From the NCBI GenBank assembly GCA_046594215.1, contig JBKJPX010000112.1, positions 34,569 to 98,568 of the forward strand: 64,000 bases of DNA, read 5' to 3'. This stretch comes from Panacagrimonas sp046594215 (GTDB lineage: Bacteria; Pseudomonadota; Gammaproteobacteria; Nevskiales; Nevskiaceae). Made by a program: the position numbers and the translations under genes. How positions within the stretch are numbered: the stretch's first letter is position 1; every line of letters begins with the position of its first letter. The notes below the pieces were generated by a model. It made no database searches, was not told the DNA's origin, and was given only the letters and a program-made list of their open reading frames with translations. Shown here in pieces: positions 31,753 through 39,380 of the stretch.

Positions 31753-32463
31753 TCAGGCGGCGAGCTGCGCCAGCGCCTCGTTGGCCGACGCGAGGGCCTT
31801 CGACTTCTGCACCTCGCCCAGCGCCAGACCCTCGGCATACACGAACTCCACGTCCTCGATGCCGATGAAGCGCAGGAAGTCGCGCACGTAGCTCGTCTGC
31901 GTGTCCATCGGGGTGCCGGCGAACAGGCCGCCGCGCGTGGCGAAGACGGTCGCCTTCTTGCCCTTGAGCAGCCCTTCCGCGCCGGTCGCGGTGTAACGGA
32001 AGGTCACGCCGGCACGGGCCACGTGGTCGAAGTGCGCCCGCGACTCGGAGCGTGCGGAGCAAGGTGGAGCGGGAGCGGGCGCGGCAGCGGCTCCCGCACC
32101 CACGCTGTCGCGGCACCGTGTCGCCGCTGCCTTCAATTGCGAGGGCACACCGAAGTTGTACATCGGCAGGCCGAGCACGACGTGGTCCGCGGCGCGCAGC
32201 TCGTCGATCAGCGTGTCCGAGTACGCGATGACGGCCTGCTGGGCCGGCGTGCGGGCCTCGACCGGCGTCGTGAACGCGCCGAAACGCTCGGCATCGAGGT
32301 GCGGCACCGCGTCGGCGCCGAGGTCGCGGCCGATCACCCGGGTGTCGGGATGACGGGCCTGGTAGGCCTCGATGAAGTGGGTCGACAGCAGGCTGGACTG
32401 GCCGCCGGTCGAGAACAGGCTGGCATTGAGCTGCAGCAGGGTGGTGGTGGTCGTGGCGGTCAT
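31753..32463 (-). CDS. AzoR-type FMN-dependent NADH azoreductase with in-frame insertion
   Basis: This 236-residue flavodoxin-fold enzyme reduces azo and quinone substrates with NADH. The family features NASLFSTGGQSS at the N-terminus, PMYNFGVPSQLKA and FDHVARAGVTFRYT are present. Between residues 112 and 145, where related proteins read QLKNYFD, an extra 32 residues of Ala/Pro/Arg/Cys-rich sequence (113-144) intervene. Without these the length would be the usual ~203. The extra DNA holds a perfect 8-bp inverted repeat (GCGGGAGC/GCTCCCGC at 32069-32097). The insertion falls close to the flavin-binding loop, so activity is uncertain. Confidence 0.88.
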   Translation of the reverse strand: MTATTTTTLLQLNASLFSTGGQSSLLSTHFIEAYQARHPDTRVIGRDLGADAVPHLDAERFGAFTTPVEARTPAQQAVIAYSDTLIDELRAADHVVLGLPMYNFGVPSQLKAAATRCRDSVGAGAAAAPAPAPPCSARSESRAHFDHVARAGVTFRYTATGAEGLLKGKKATVFATRGGLFAGTPMDTQTSYVRDFLRFIGIEDVEFVYAEGLALGEVQKSKALASANEALAQLAA

Positions 32464-32584
32464 GTCGCGCTCCGGTTGAAGGGATGGGTGGTCAGCAGGT
32501 GAGCCATTAAAGGATTCTTCCGTCCGATAAAAAAGCGCATTATTCCGCTCACACCAATCAGTTCATTAGATCGATCGATCAGGC
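32464..32584. promoter_or_regulatory. Divergent promoter region between azoreductase and LysR genes
   Basis: This AT-rich 121-bp gap holds the two promoters of azoR and the divergent LysR gene. It contains several T-N11-A-like half-sites (ATTAAAGG, ATTATTCC, TCATTAGATCGATCGATCAGG), as expected for a LysR-type operator, but I cannot single out one site. The GTG start at 32585 has a short AGG stretch ahead of it. Confidence 0.4.
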
Positions 32585-33490
32585 GTGGCACACCCGAAGA
32601 TCAGCCTCGAGCAGTGGCGGGCCCTCATGGCCGTGGTCGACGCCGGCGGCTATGCCCAGGCGGCCGAGGCCCTGCACAAGAGCCAGTCGGCGGTGACCTA
32701 CGCCGTGCAGAAGATCGAGGACCTGCTCGGCGTGGACCTGTTCGAGATCCAGGGCCGCAAGGCCGTGCTCACGCCCACGGGGACCCTGCTCGTGCGTCGC
32801 GCGAAAGCCCTCATGGACGAGGCCAGCGCGCTCGAGCACGCCGCGGGTCGCCTCTCCGCGGGCTGGGAGGCCGAGCTGCGCCTCGCGGTCGAGATCATCT
32901 TTCCGACGCGCCTGCTGCTGAAGACGCTCGCGCGCTTCGGCGACGAGAGCCCCCACACGCGTATCGAGGTGGTCGAGTCGGTGCTCGGCGGCACGCAGGA
33001 ACTGCTGCTGCGCGGCGAAGCAGATCTTGCGATCGCCGCGATGGTGCCGACCGGGTTTCTCGGCGAGCCGCTCATGCAGATGAACCTGCGCATGGTCGCG
33101 GCGCCGTCGCACCCGCTGCACCGCATGGGCCGCGAGCTCACGGCCGCCGACCTGCGCCAGCACCGGCAGGTGATCGTGCGCGACTCGGGCAGCCAGCGCA
33201 GCAAGAGCCCGCTCAGCCTCGAAGCCACGCAGCGCTGGACCGTGAGCCACATGGCGACGTCGATCCAGGCGGTGAACGCCGGCTACGGCTTCGCGCTGCT
33301 GCCCGAGGAGAAGATCGCGGAGGAACTCGCCGACGGACGACTCGTGCCACTGCCGCTGGCGGATGCCGGGCTACGCACCGGTACGCTGTACCTGATCTAC
33401 GCGGATCGCGATGTGGCCGGGCCGGGATTGCTGAGGCTGGTGGAGGTGTTGAAGGAAGAAGTGGCCGCGACCTGTCCGAAGGCGGCGTAG
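32585..33490 (+). CDS. LysR-family transcriptional regulator
   Basis: This LysR regulator of 301 residues has an N-terminal winged helix (ISLEQWRALMAVVDAGGY, QSAVTYAVQKIEDLLGVDLF) and a C-terminal periplasmic-binding-protein-like effector domain (LLLRGEADLAIAAMVP). It starts with GTG at 32585. It is divergent from the azoreductase gene, so it probably controls azoR and perhaps DoxX and pirin in response to a quinone- or phenol-like effector. The protein is full length. Confidence 0.93.
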   Translation: MAHPKISLEQWRALMAVVDAGGYAQAAEALHKSQSAVTYAVQKIEDLLGVDLFEIQGRKAVLTPTGTLLVRRAKALMDEASALEHAAGRLSAGWEAELRLAVEIIFPTRLLLKTLARFGDESPHTRIEVVESVLGGTQELLLRGEADLAIAAMVPTGFLGEPLMQMNLRMVAAPSHPLHRMGRELTAADLRQHRQVIVRDSGSQRSKSPLSLEATQRWTVSHMATSIQAVNAGYGFALLPEEKIAEELADGRLVPLPLADAGLRTGTLYLIYADRDVAGPGLLRLVEVLKEEVAATCPKAA

Positions 33491-33655
33491 CCCGGACGAA
33501 GAGCTTGTAAAAACTTCAACCGTGCTCGCTACAGCACTGTAGAACCCTTTTTAGTGCGGCAGATTCACGCTTGAGGGCATCTACGTCGCGAAATTTCGGG
33601 CTTTGAGGAGCGGAATTCGGGAGTTCGGAAAAGCCGGCCTATTTTTTTTCAGCCT

Positions 33656-33712
33656 CGAAGTCCGGGGGCTGCTCTCCAACGCGAGAGAACCCCGGACTTC
33701 GCCCGGGCTACG
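33656..33712. repeat. REP-like palindromic pair (CGAAGTCCGGGG type)
   Basis: CGAAGTCCGGGG (33656-33667) and its exact complement CCCCGGACTTCG (33690-33701) form a 12-bp inverted repeat with a 22-bp spacer, followed by CCCGGGCTACG. A related pair occurs at 57232-57288. This is the REP type common in Xanthomonadales. The gap 33491-33945 contains this repeat, the repeat at 33742-33815 and no gene that I can support. Confidence 0.72.
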
Positions 33713-33741
33713 CGATCGGCGACTGCACCTCAGCTCGTGGG

Positions 33742-33815
33742 GTGGGCAAACGGCCTCATCGTTTGCCCACGCGGTCAAGGCACGCACGACGTGTGGGCAG
33801 ATGAAGCTTGCCCAC
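33742..33815. repeat. Two-module intergenic repeat GTGGGCAAACG, copy 1
   Basis: Module A is GTGGGCAAACG-7 bp-CGTTTGCCCAC (33742-33770), perfect over 11 bp. Module B is GTGGGCA-9 bp-TGCCCAC (33793-33815). A second copy of both modules lies inverted at 37437-37499, and module A alone at 60774-60803. The conservation of a loop and flank beyond the stems shows a genuine dispersed repeat family. Confidence 0.75.
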
Positions 33816-33945
33816 CCTTGCCGCCGGCTGCAGACGCGGCGTTCCTCGGGCTGCTTTGCCCGGCTCGGGCATATCGGTCATCGTTCCCGCACCGTTCAAT
33901 GCAGCCAATCGGCCGCACCTCGACGCACTCTGGTGTCTGGGCATC

Positions 33946-35043
33946 ATGAAAACAATTCCGAACCTTGCGGCAGTTCTGCTTAAGGCGATGATTGCGTCCA
34001 CCGCATCTTTGCTGGCGTTCTCTCTTTTCACGCTCGAGTTTCATGAAGCAGTGATGCTTTCGATGGTGGGTTTTATAGTTGTGGGGTTACATGTATGTGT
34101 CCTTGGGCCTCCTATCATCATGCTGCTGGATCATCTGAAGTGGGCGCGCCCGTTTCAGTATGGGGCAGCAGGTTTTGCCGCTGGCGTGCTTTCCATCACC
34201 GCCTGGTTCTTCGCTTTGCCGCCCCCGAGGTCACAGACAGACTCTACTTCTGTTCTGAGTGACATCTGCATCTGGGGAGCGCTGGGAGCCATCAGCGCGT
34301 TGGTAGCCTGGCACGCACGCAACAGGAGCCCGCTGCGCAGTGCGGTCAATGCCCAGTGCAAAATTCCTGAGTCAAAGCGGGAGCCCGAATCGAAACAGGA
34401 GCCTGAGATAAAGGCGGAGCCTGAGACAAAGCAGGAGAGACTCGTTCGCCCGAGGTATTGCCAGCGATGCGGGCAGACCTTCCGGCCCAAGCCACAGCCC
34501 AGGGAGCGGGAGATGTGCGTTGTTTGCACCGATTGCGAGCCCTTCGAAGCAGAGCGATGCCACGCGTCTCAACGCCGTGAACTGGAACAGGAGTCGTTGG
34601 GCGTCGCTTTAATCTTCAACAAACTCCTAAGTCAGCTATACGGCCGGTACTACGCATCGCCGGACTCTCCACAGCCGCTTTCAGCTCCGGAGTTGCAGTT
34701 CTTTGCCCTTACCTGCCTTGACAACGAGCTTTATTCATCCGGCTATTGGTCCAATTTCTTCTACAGCTCCGGTCACCTGTATGACCACGCCATAGAAGCC
34801 CTGGACCGAATGGGAGCGATACGGTCCCGCGACATCTCGATTCAAGCAAAAGAAAGGTTTTTTGGGACTTCCCCCGTTCCCTCGGATAACGATGTTCGGC
34901 AGGCCATCATGGCACCGTCGAAGCGGATCTCCGTCAAAGACCTTGATCAACAATATAGGCGTGACCCAGACAATCTCCAGAAAAGGAGACTGGCATTCGC
35001 GCAGGAACATGGACTGTATGTCGCAACAGCTCAGCTCCCCTGA
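33946..35043 (+). CDS. Membrane protein with zinc ribbon and DUF4375 (DMP19-like) domain
   Basis: This 365-residue protein has four membrane helices at the N-terminus (AVLLKAMIASTASLLAFSLF, AVMLSMVGFIVVGLHVCVLG, YGAAGFAAGVLSITAWFF, ICIWGALGAISALVAWH). A charged linker with EPExK-type repeats (SKREPESKQEPEIKAEPET) follows, then a zinc ribbon (CQRC ... CVVCTDC), and the DUF4375 core (FFALTCLDNELYSSGYWSNFFYSSGHL). The combination is unusual. Its codon use is more AT-rich than neighbours, hinting at transfer. I chose the ATG at 33946 because sequence upstream reads as repeat; no strong ribosome-binding site is visible. Confidence 0.78.
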   Translation: MKTIPNLAAVLLKAMIASTASLLAFSLFTLEFHEAVMLSMVGFIVVGLHVCVLGPPIIMLLDHLKWARPFQYGAAGFAAGVLSITAWFFALPPPRSQTDSTSVLSDICIWGALGAISALVAWHARNRSPLRSAVNAQCKIPESKREPESKQEPEIKAEPETKQERLVRPRYCQRCGQTFRPKPQPREREMCVVCTDCEPFEAERCHASQRRELEQESLGVALIFNKLLSQLYGRYYASPDSPQPLSAPELQFFALTCLDNELYSSGYWSNFFYSSGHLYDHAIEALDRMGAIRSRDISIQAKERFFGTSPVPSDNDVRQAIMAPSKRISVKDLDQQYRRDPDNLQKRRLAFAQEHGLYVATAQLP

Positions 35044-35085
35044 GAGCGCTTACCCACCTCTACCAGCTTTGCGCGCTGCTTCTCT

Positions 35086-36522
35086 TCAGGCCGCCACCAG
35101 CACGTCGTCGTCCGGCTTCTTCGCCGCGCCCGGCACCAGGCTCTCGCGCACGAACTGGATGTGCCGCCTGAGAATGTAGACCTGGTCGGCAAACGCCCCC
35201 GGCACCTTCACGCTGATGATTCCGCGCTCGATCTCGGCCAGCTTTTCCAGCAACGCGGTTCGCTGCTCGGGCGTCACCGGGTCCGTGGCAGCGCGCTCCA
35301 GCGCCATGAGTTCGCCGTAACGCTTGTAGATGCGGTTGCGGATGCGCCAGCCGTAGAGGTTCGGCGCGAAGCGCAGGCCGGGAATCAGCACGACCAGGAT
35401 CGGCACCAGCACCACCGCCGCACGGTTGAGCAGGCTGGCCAGCCAGAACGGAAGGTAGCGGTACGCGAAGCCCTTGCCCGACTTGAAGTAGCGCGCCGAG
35501 TTGTCGCTCATCGGGTAGTCGTGCTCGATCGGGTGCGGAAACTCGCCGGGGTTCTGCATCAGCGTGCCGCGGTTGTGCACTTCGTACGCGGCTTCGTTGA
35601 GCAGGTCCGACAGGGCCGGGTGCAGATTGGTGTGCGCGAGCAGTTCCACCGTCGGCGCCATCATCGTGATGCGATGGTCCGGAAGGTTCGCACCCAGGTC
35701 GAACGCACCTGCCGGCAGTTCGAGCCGGTTGAGATAACGGAAGCGCCGCTCGTAGGCCTCGGCCTGTACGAAGTCGAACAGGCGCACGCCCTCCGCGTGC
35801 AGAAGGTCGCGCACGGTCCTGATGCTCGTCGAATCGCCGGAAAGGAAGATCGCGTCGGCCTGCCTGGCCAGCAGCGCGTCCTTCGCACCGTCGCCTTCGA
35901 GCTCCAGCAGTTCGCTCTTGCCGCCCGGTTCGATGCCGTTGCCTTTGAGCAGGGCCAGCGCGAGGAAACGCGTGCCGCTGCCTTCGCGGCCGATCGCAAT
36001 GCGCATGCCCTCCATCTGCGAGAGCATCGTGAAGGGCTCGGCCGAGCGGTAGAAGATCGACACCGGCTGGCGGAACATCGTACCCAGCGACACCAGGCCT
36101 TGGGGCTTCTCGGCCAAGGTGACGCCCGACTGCACCAGCGCGATGTCCACCTTGTGGTCGGCGATGAGCTGGAGGTTATCGGCGGACCCGCGGGAGGCCA
36201 CGATGTCCAGCTGCACGTCGTTGCGCGCCAGGATCGCGCGGTACTGCTCCGCCACCGCTCGGAAGTTGCTGCCCTCGGGGCCGCCGGCAATCGTCAGCGA
36301 GCGCGGCGGCGCGGGCCGCACGAAATGCAGCGTCGCGAAGATGGCCAGCCCGCTGATCAGCGCGATGGGGGTGAGCGTGGCGATCGCGTCGCGCCAGGAC
36401 ACCAGCGACACCGAGCCCAGCCTGCGAAGACCACGTCGCGCGGCCTCGACCTTTCCTGCTTTGGTGGTGCCGCTGGGGCTGCTGTTCGAAGATTTCACGG
36501 ATTCGGATTCGCTCATTGGCAC
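35086..36522 (-). CDS. TAXI-family TRAP-type solute-binding protein, membrane-anchored
   Basis: This 478-residue protein has an N-terminal membrane helix (ALISGLAIFATLHFV) and then a TAXI-type solute-binding domain (LTIAGGPEGSNFRAVAEQYR, VDIALVQSGV, GEGSGTRFLAL-like segment). A second hydrophobic stretch (AAVVLVPILVVLIPGL) anchors the C-terminal part. TAXI proteins bind carboxylates such as glutamate for TRAP transporters, but no permease gene is nearby, so this is an orphan binding protein or sensor. The start is ATG at 36522 or 36516. Confidence 0.85.
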   Translation of the reverse strand: MPMSESESVKSSNSSPSGTTKAGKVEAARRGLRRLGSVSLVSWRDAIATLTPIALISGLAIFATLHFVRPAPPRSLTIAGGPEGSNFRAVAEQYRAILARNDVQLDIVASRGSADNLQLIADHKVDIALVQSGVTLAEKPQGLVSLGTMFRQPVSIFYRSAEPFTMLSQMEGMRIAIGREGSGTRFLALALLKGNGIEPGGKSELLELEGDGAKDALLARQADAIFLSGDSTSIRTVRDLLHAEGVRLFDFVQAEAYERRFRYLNRLELPAGAFDLGANLPDHRITMMAPTVELLAHTNLHPALSDLLNEAAYEVHNRGTLMQNPGEFPHPIEHDYPMSDNSARYFKSGKGFAYRYLPFWLASLLNRAAVVLVPILVVLIPGLRFAPNLYGWRIRNRIYKRYGELMALERAATDPVTPEQRTALLEKLAEIERGIISVKVPGAFADQVYILRRHIQFVRESLVPGAAKKPDDDVLVAA

Positions 36523-36664
36523 GCTCGGCCATCGGCATCGACGGGGGTCGCCGCGCAGCTTGCATGAGATCGCCCGCGACGGTGCAGGGCCGCCGCCTGC
36601 CTCGAGCGCGGCCCCTGCGTTGTGGCCACCCGACCCTGAGCGTGCGCAGTTTCGCGGGCGGCGC

Positions 36665-37306
36665 CTACTTGCAAGTGACCTTGCACGATTGAGGCTGCGT
36701 CAGATTGAGCAGCAAGGTCGACTTGCAGGCCGTGTCGCCCTCGCCGGTGAGAAAGACCACCTCGTCTCCTCGTGCCCAGGCCGCGCACGCGGCGCCGGCG
36801 TCATAAGACTTGCCCCGAATCCGGTACGACCCGGTACCGGCGGAAATTTCCACTGGAAACGAGGTCGGGGCGTCGCAGGCCCAGGGCTCGTCGAGGATCT
36901 TCACCGGGAAGACCTTGTCCGCCAGCGCAACCTTCCAGTACGGCTCCTGCGACACCAGCAGCGCCTCGGCGCGGTAGCGCACGCGACCCAGCGCGAGCTT
37001 CGAAGTCTCCACGATCGCGCCGTTCTCGAACTTGATCAGCGCGCCCGCGAGTTCCTGGACGTTCGTCTTGCACACCCTCGCGCGCGGAGCCGGGGGGAGG
37101 CTCGCGAGGAATTCCTGGATGGACTGCGCCACCGCGGCATTGCCTTTCTCCTCCAGCGCCTTTCGGCTCACGCAGGCCTGCCGGTAGGCGAAATAGCCGG
37201 GCTCGCACCGACCGTCCGCCAGCGGCATGACGTCCTGGCCGAACGCAGCGCCAGTGGCGAGCCCTATCGACAGCAATGACGAAAAAAACGCTTTCATGGT
37301 CTGCAT
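36665..37306 (-). CDS. Exported hypothetical protein with conserved cysteines
   Basis: I do not recognise this 213-residue protein. It begins with a Sec signal peptide (FFSSLLSIGLATGAAFG) and a mature part with about eight cysteines, one in CEPGYFAYRQAC and one pair in CKSTLLLNL...CKVTCK, suggesting disulfides. The central region (ALLVSQEPYWKVALADKVFPV) is probably a small globular fold. The start could also be the ATG at 37297. It lies upstream of the TAXI gene on the same strand. Confidence 0.72.
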   Translation of the reverse strand: MQTMKAFFSSLLSIGLATGAAFGQDVMPLADGRCEPGYFAYRQACVSRKALEEKGNAAVAQSIQEFLASLPPAPRARVCKTNVQELAGALIKFENGAIVETSKLALGRVRYRAEALLVSQEPYWKVALADKVFPVKILDEPWACDAPTSFPVEISAGTGSYRIRGKSYDAGAACAAWARGDEVVFLTGEGDTACKSTLLLNLTQPQSCKVTCK

Positions 37307-37436
37307 GAACGGTTGAATGTTGAGTCCCGCCGCAGGATCCGCGCGGCAAAAGTGATTCTCGCTGCCTCCGGGCGAACGGCGACGCAGCGCCGCTGGACGG
37401 TTCGGCGTCCGGCGCACGCCTTGTAGCAGCGTAAGC

Positions 37437-37499
37437 AGGCTTCACCTGCCCACGTGTGCGCTCCGGAACGCGTGGGCAAACGAAAAGCCGTCTGCCCAC
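37437..37499. repeat. Two-module intergenic repeat GTGGGCAAACG, copy 2 (inverted)
   Basis: GTGGGCAAACG (37472-37482) and CGTCTGCCCAC (37489-37499) are module A with one mismatch. The adjacent 37437-37454 is module B on the other strand (GTGGGCAGGTGAAGCCTGC). The order and spacing match copy 1 at 33742-33815, reversed. It abuts the truncated TauE-like fragment. Confidence 0.7.
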
Positions 37500-37517
37500 C
37501 CTACGCGGGCCGGAACA

Positions 37518-37637
37518 TCAAAGCTTGATCGGCGCACGTGCCAGCATGATCAGGCCCATCCCGACCACGCCCTTCACCCAGCTCGCGAGGACGAAGCTCA
37601 GCGCGATGAGGAAGACGACCAGAACGCTGTCGGGCAT
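37518..37637 (-). pseudogene. Truncated TauE/SafE-family gene, N-terminal 39 codons only
   Basis: The ATG at 37637 opens a 39-residue frame, first reading VLVVFLIALSFVLASWVKG then VVGMGLIMLARAPIKL, with high GC third positions. It matches the start of TauE/SafE sulfite-exporter-type permeases, where the first helix and the VKGVVGMGL loop are typical. The frame ends after the first helices, just beside the inverted repeat copy at 37437-37499. The family is about 250 residues, so this is a fragment. It is too short to be found by length filters. Confidence 0.6.
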
Positions 37638-37790
37638 GGTGGCAGGCAGGGCCGAAAACCGATTTTAGCGGCCGCGCGCGAATGCGCCGCCGGCCTCGGC
37701 CCGCACGCGGGAAATGTCTTCCGGCCCTCGCGGCCTCACAATCCGCGCCCCGCACCGCCCTGGGCCGTGCCGCCGCCCGCGAACCCCGTC

Positions 37791-39182
37791 ATGAAAGAAC
37801 CCGTCGAAGCCCAGCCGTTCACCGCCCTGCCCCTGCATCCGCAGCTGCTGCAGGCGCTGGCCTCGCTGGAATACCTGCGCATGACGCCGATCCAGGCACA
37901 GAGCCTGCCGCCGATGCTGCAGGGCCGGGACGTCATCGGGCAGGCGCGCACCGGCAGCGGCAAGACCGCGGCCTATGGCCTGGCGCTGCTGTCACGCATC
38001 GATCCTGCGCTGACCAAGCTGCAGGCGCTCGTGCTCTGCCCCACGCGTGAACTCGCCGACCAGATCTCCAAGGAGATCCGCCGCCTCGCGCGCTGCCTGC
38101 CCAACATCAAGCTCAGCGTGCTCAGCGGCGGCATTTCCAAGCGCCCGCAGCTCGCCTCGCTGGAGCATGAGCCGCACATCGTCGTCGGCATGGCCGGCCG
38201 GGTGCGCGAACATCTCGAAGAGGGCACGCTCAAACTCGGCGACCTGCGCGTGCTGGTGCTCGACGAGGCCGACCGGATGCTCGGCGACGACTTTGAGGAA
38301 GCCAGCCGCGCCATCGTCGCGCTGGCACCGACCTCGCGACAGACGCTGTTCTTCTCCGCGACCTTCCCGGACGCGGTGCGCGAGGTCAGCCGCCGCCTGC
38401 AGAAGGAACCGCTGGAGGTCTCGGTCGACACCGTGGCCGCCGCCCCCGAAGTCGAGCAGGTCTTCTTCGAAGTCGACCCGACGCGTCGCGTCGATGCACT
38501 CGCGCACCTGCTCAGCCTGCGACGTCCCGAGTCCGCGCTGGTCTTCTGCCACACCAAGAACGACGCGCAGGAGGTCGAGCGCCAGCTCGCGGCGCGCGGC
38601 TTCTCGGTGCTCGGCCTGCACGGCGACATCGAGCAGCGCGAGCGCGACGAGGTGCTCGTGCGCTTTTCCAACGGCAGCGTTCGCGTGCTGGTGGCCACCG
38701 ACATCGCCGCGCGCGGCCTGGACATCAAGGACCTAGCGGCGGTGATCAGCTACGAGCTGCCGCTGGACCCCGACACGCACGTGCACCGCGTGGGGCGCAC
38801 CGGCCGCGCCGGCCGCAGCGGGCTGGCGCTGCACCTGTTCTCGCATCGCGAGGTCGGTCGCCTGCTGGCGGTGGAAGAGAGGCTGGACATCAAGGCCACC
38901 GCGCAGAAACTGCCCAACACGCTGTCGCCGGATCGTCCGATGACCGCCACCGTGGTGACGCTGTGCGTCGACGGCGGTCGCAGCGACAAGCTGCGGCCCG
39001 GCGACCTGCTGGGCGCGCTCACGGGCGAGGCCGGCCTGCCCAAGGAGGCCGTGGGCAAGATCAACACCTTCGACACGCGCACTTACGTGGCGATTGATCG
39101 CAAGCACGCGAAGACGGCGTTGGAACGGCTGCGCGCGGGGAAGATCAAGGGAAAGAATTTCCGCATCCGGCCGATCGGCTGA
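37791..39182 (+). CDS. dbpA: ATP-dependent RNA helicase DbpA
   Basis: This DEAD-box helicase of 463 residues contains the Q motif, Walker A (ARTGSGKTAA), DEAD (VLDEADRML), SAT (FFSATFP), ARGLD and HRVGRTGRAG motifs. It ends with the DbpA-specific RNA-binding domain (TVVTLCVDGGRSDKLRPGDLLGALTGEAGL), which targets hairpin 92 of 23S rRNA during 50S assembly. It is the only gene on its strand here, and is convergent with the serine hydrolase gene across a repeat pair. Confidence 0.95.
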   Translation: MKEPVEAQPFTALPLHPQLLQALASLEYLRMTPIQAQSLPPMLQGRDVIGQARTGSGKTAAYGLALLSRIDPALTKLQALVLCPTRELADQISKEIRRLARCLPNIKLSVLSGGISKRPQLASLEHEPHIVVGMAGRVREHLEEGTLKLGDLRVLVLDEADRMLGDDFEEASRAIVALAPTSRQTLFFSATFPDAVREVSRRLQKEPLEVSVDTVAAAPEVEQVFFEVDPTRRVDALAHLLSLRRPESALVFCHTKNDAQEVERQLAARGFSVLGLHGDIEQRERDEVLVRFSNGSVRVLVATDIAARGLDIKDLAAVISYELPLDPDTHVHRVGRTGRAGRSGLALHLFSHREVGRLLAVEERLDIKATAQKLPNTLSPDRPMTATVVTLCVDGGRSDKLRPGDLLGALTGEAGLPKEAVGKINTFDTRTYVAIDRKHAKTALERLRAGKIKGKNFRIRPIG

Positions 39183-39225
39183 GCGCGCGTGCGGCCGATC
39201 GGCTGAGCGATTGGGCAACGGCGCT

Positions 39226-39363
39226 CCCTCTCCCCATGCAGCTTCATCGCATGGGGAGAGGGTTGGGGTGAGGGGCAAGCTTTTGGAAATGGCGCACCCT
39301 AGCCGCAATTCCTCACGTCCTGCCCCTCACCCCGGCCCTCTCCCCGCTGGCGCGGGGAGAGGG
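39226..39363. repeat. Inverted pair of CCCTCTCCCC palindromes at a convergent gene end
   Basis: CCCTCTCCCCATGC/GCATGGGGAGAGGG (39226-39262) and CCCTCTCCCCGC/GCGGGGAGAGGG (39336-39363) are two strong hairpins in opposite orientation, with the flanking TTGGGGTGAGGGG and CCCCTCACCCC also matching each other. This is a BIME-like arrangement known from Xanthomonadales. It lies between the stops of dbpA and the convergent serine hydrolase and could end both transcripts. Confidence 0.78.
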
Positions 39364-39380
39364 AGCAAAGCCAGCGTTCT

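Noticed and set aside
35161..36567. Plus-strand frame of 468 codons over the TAXI gene
   Set aside because: Antisense shadow with high Arg/His/Gln; TAXI domain on the other strand is clear.
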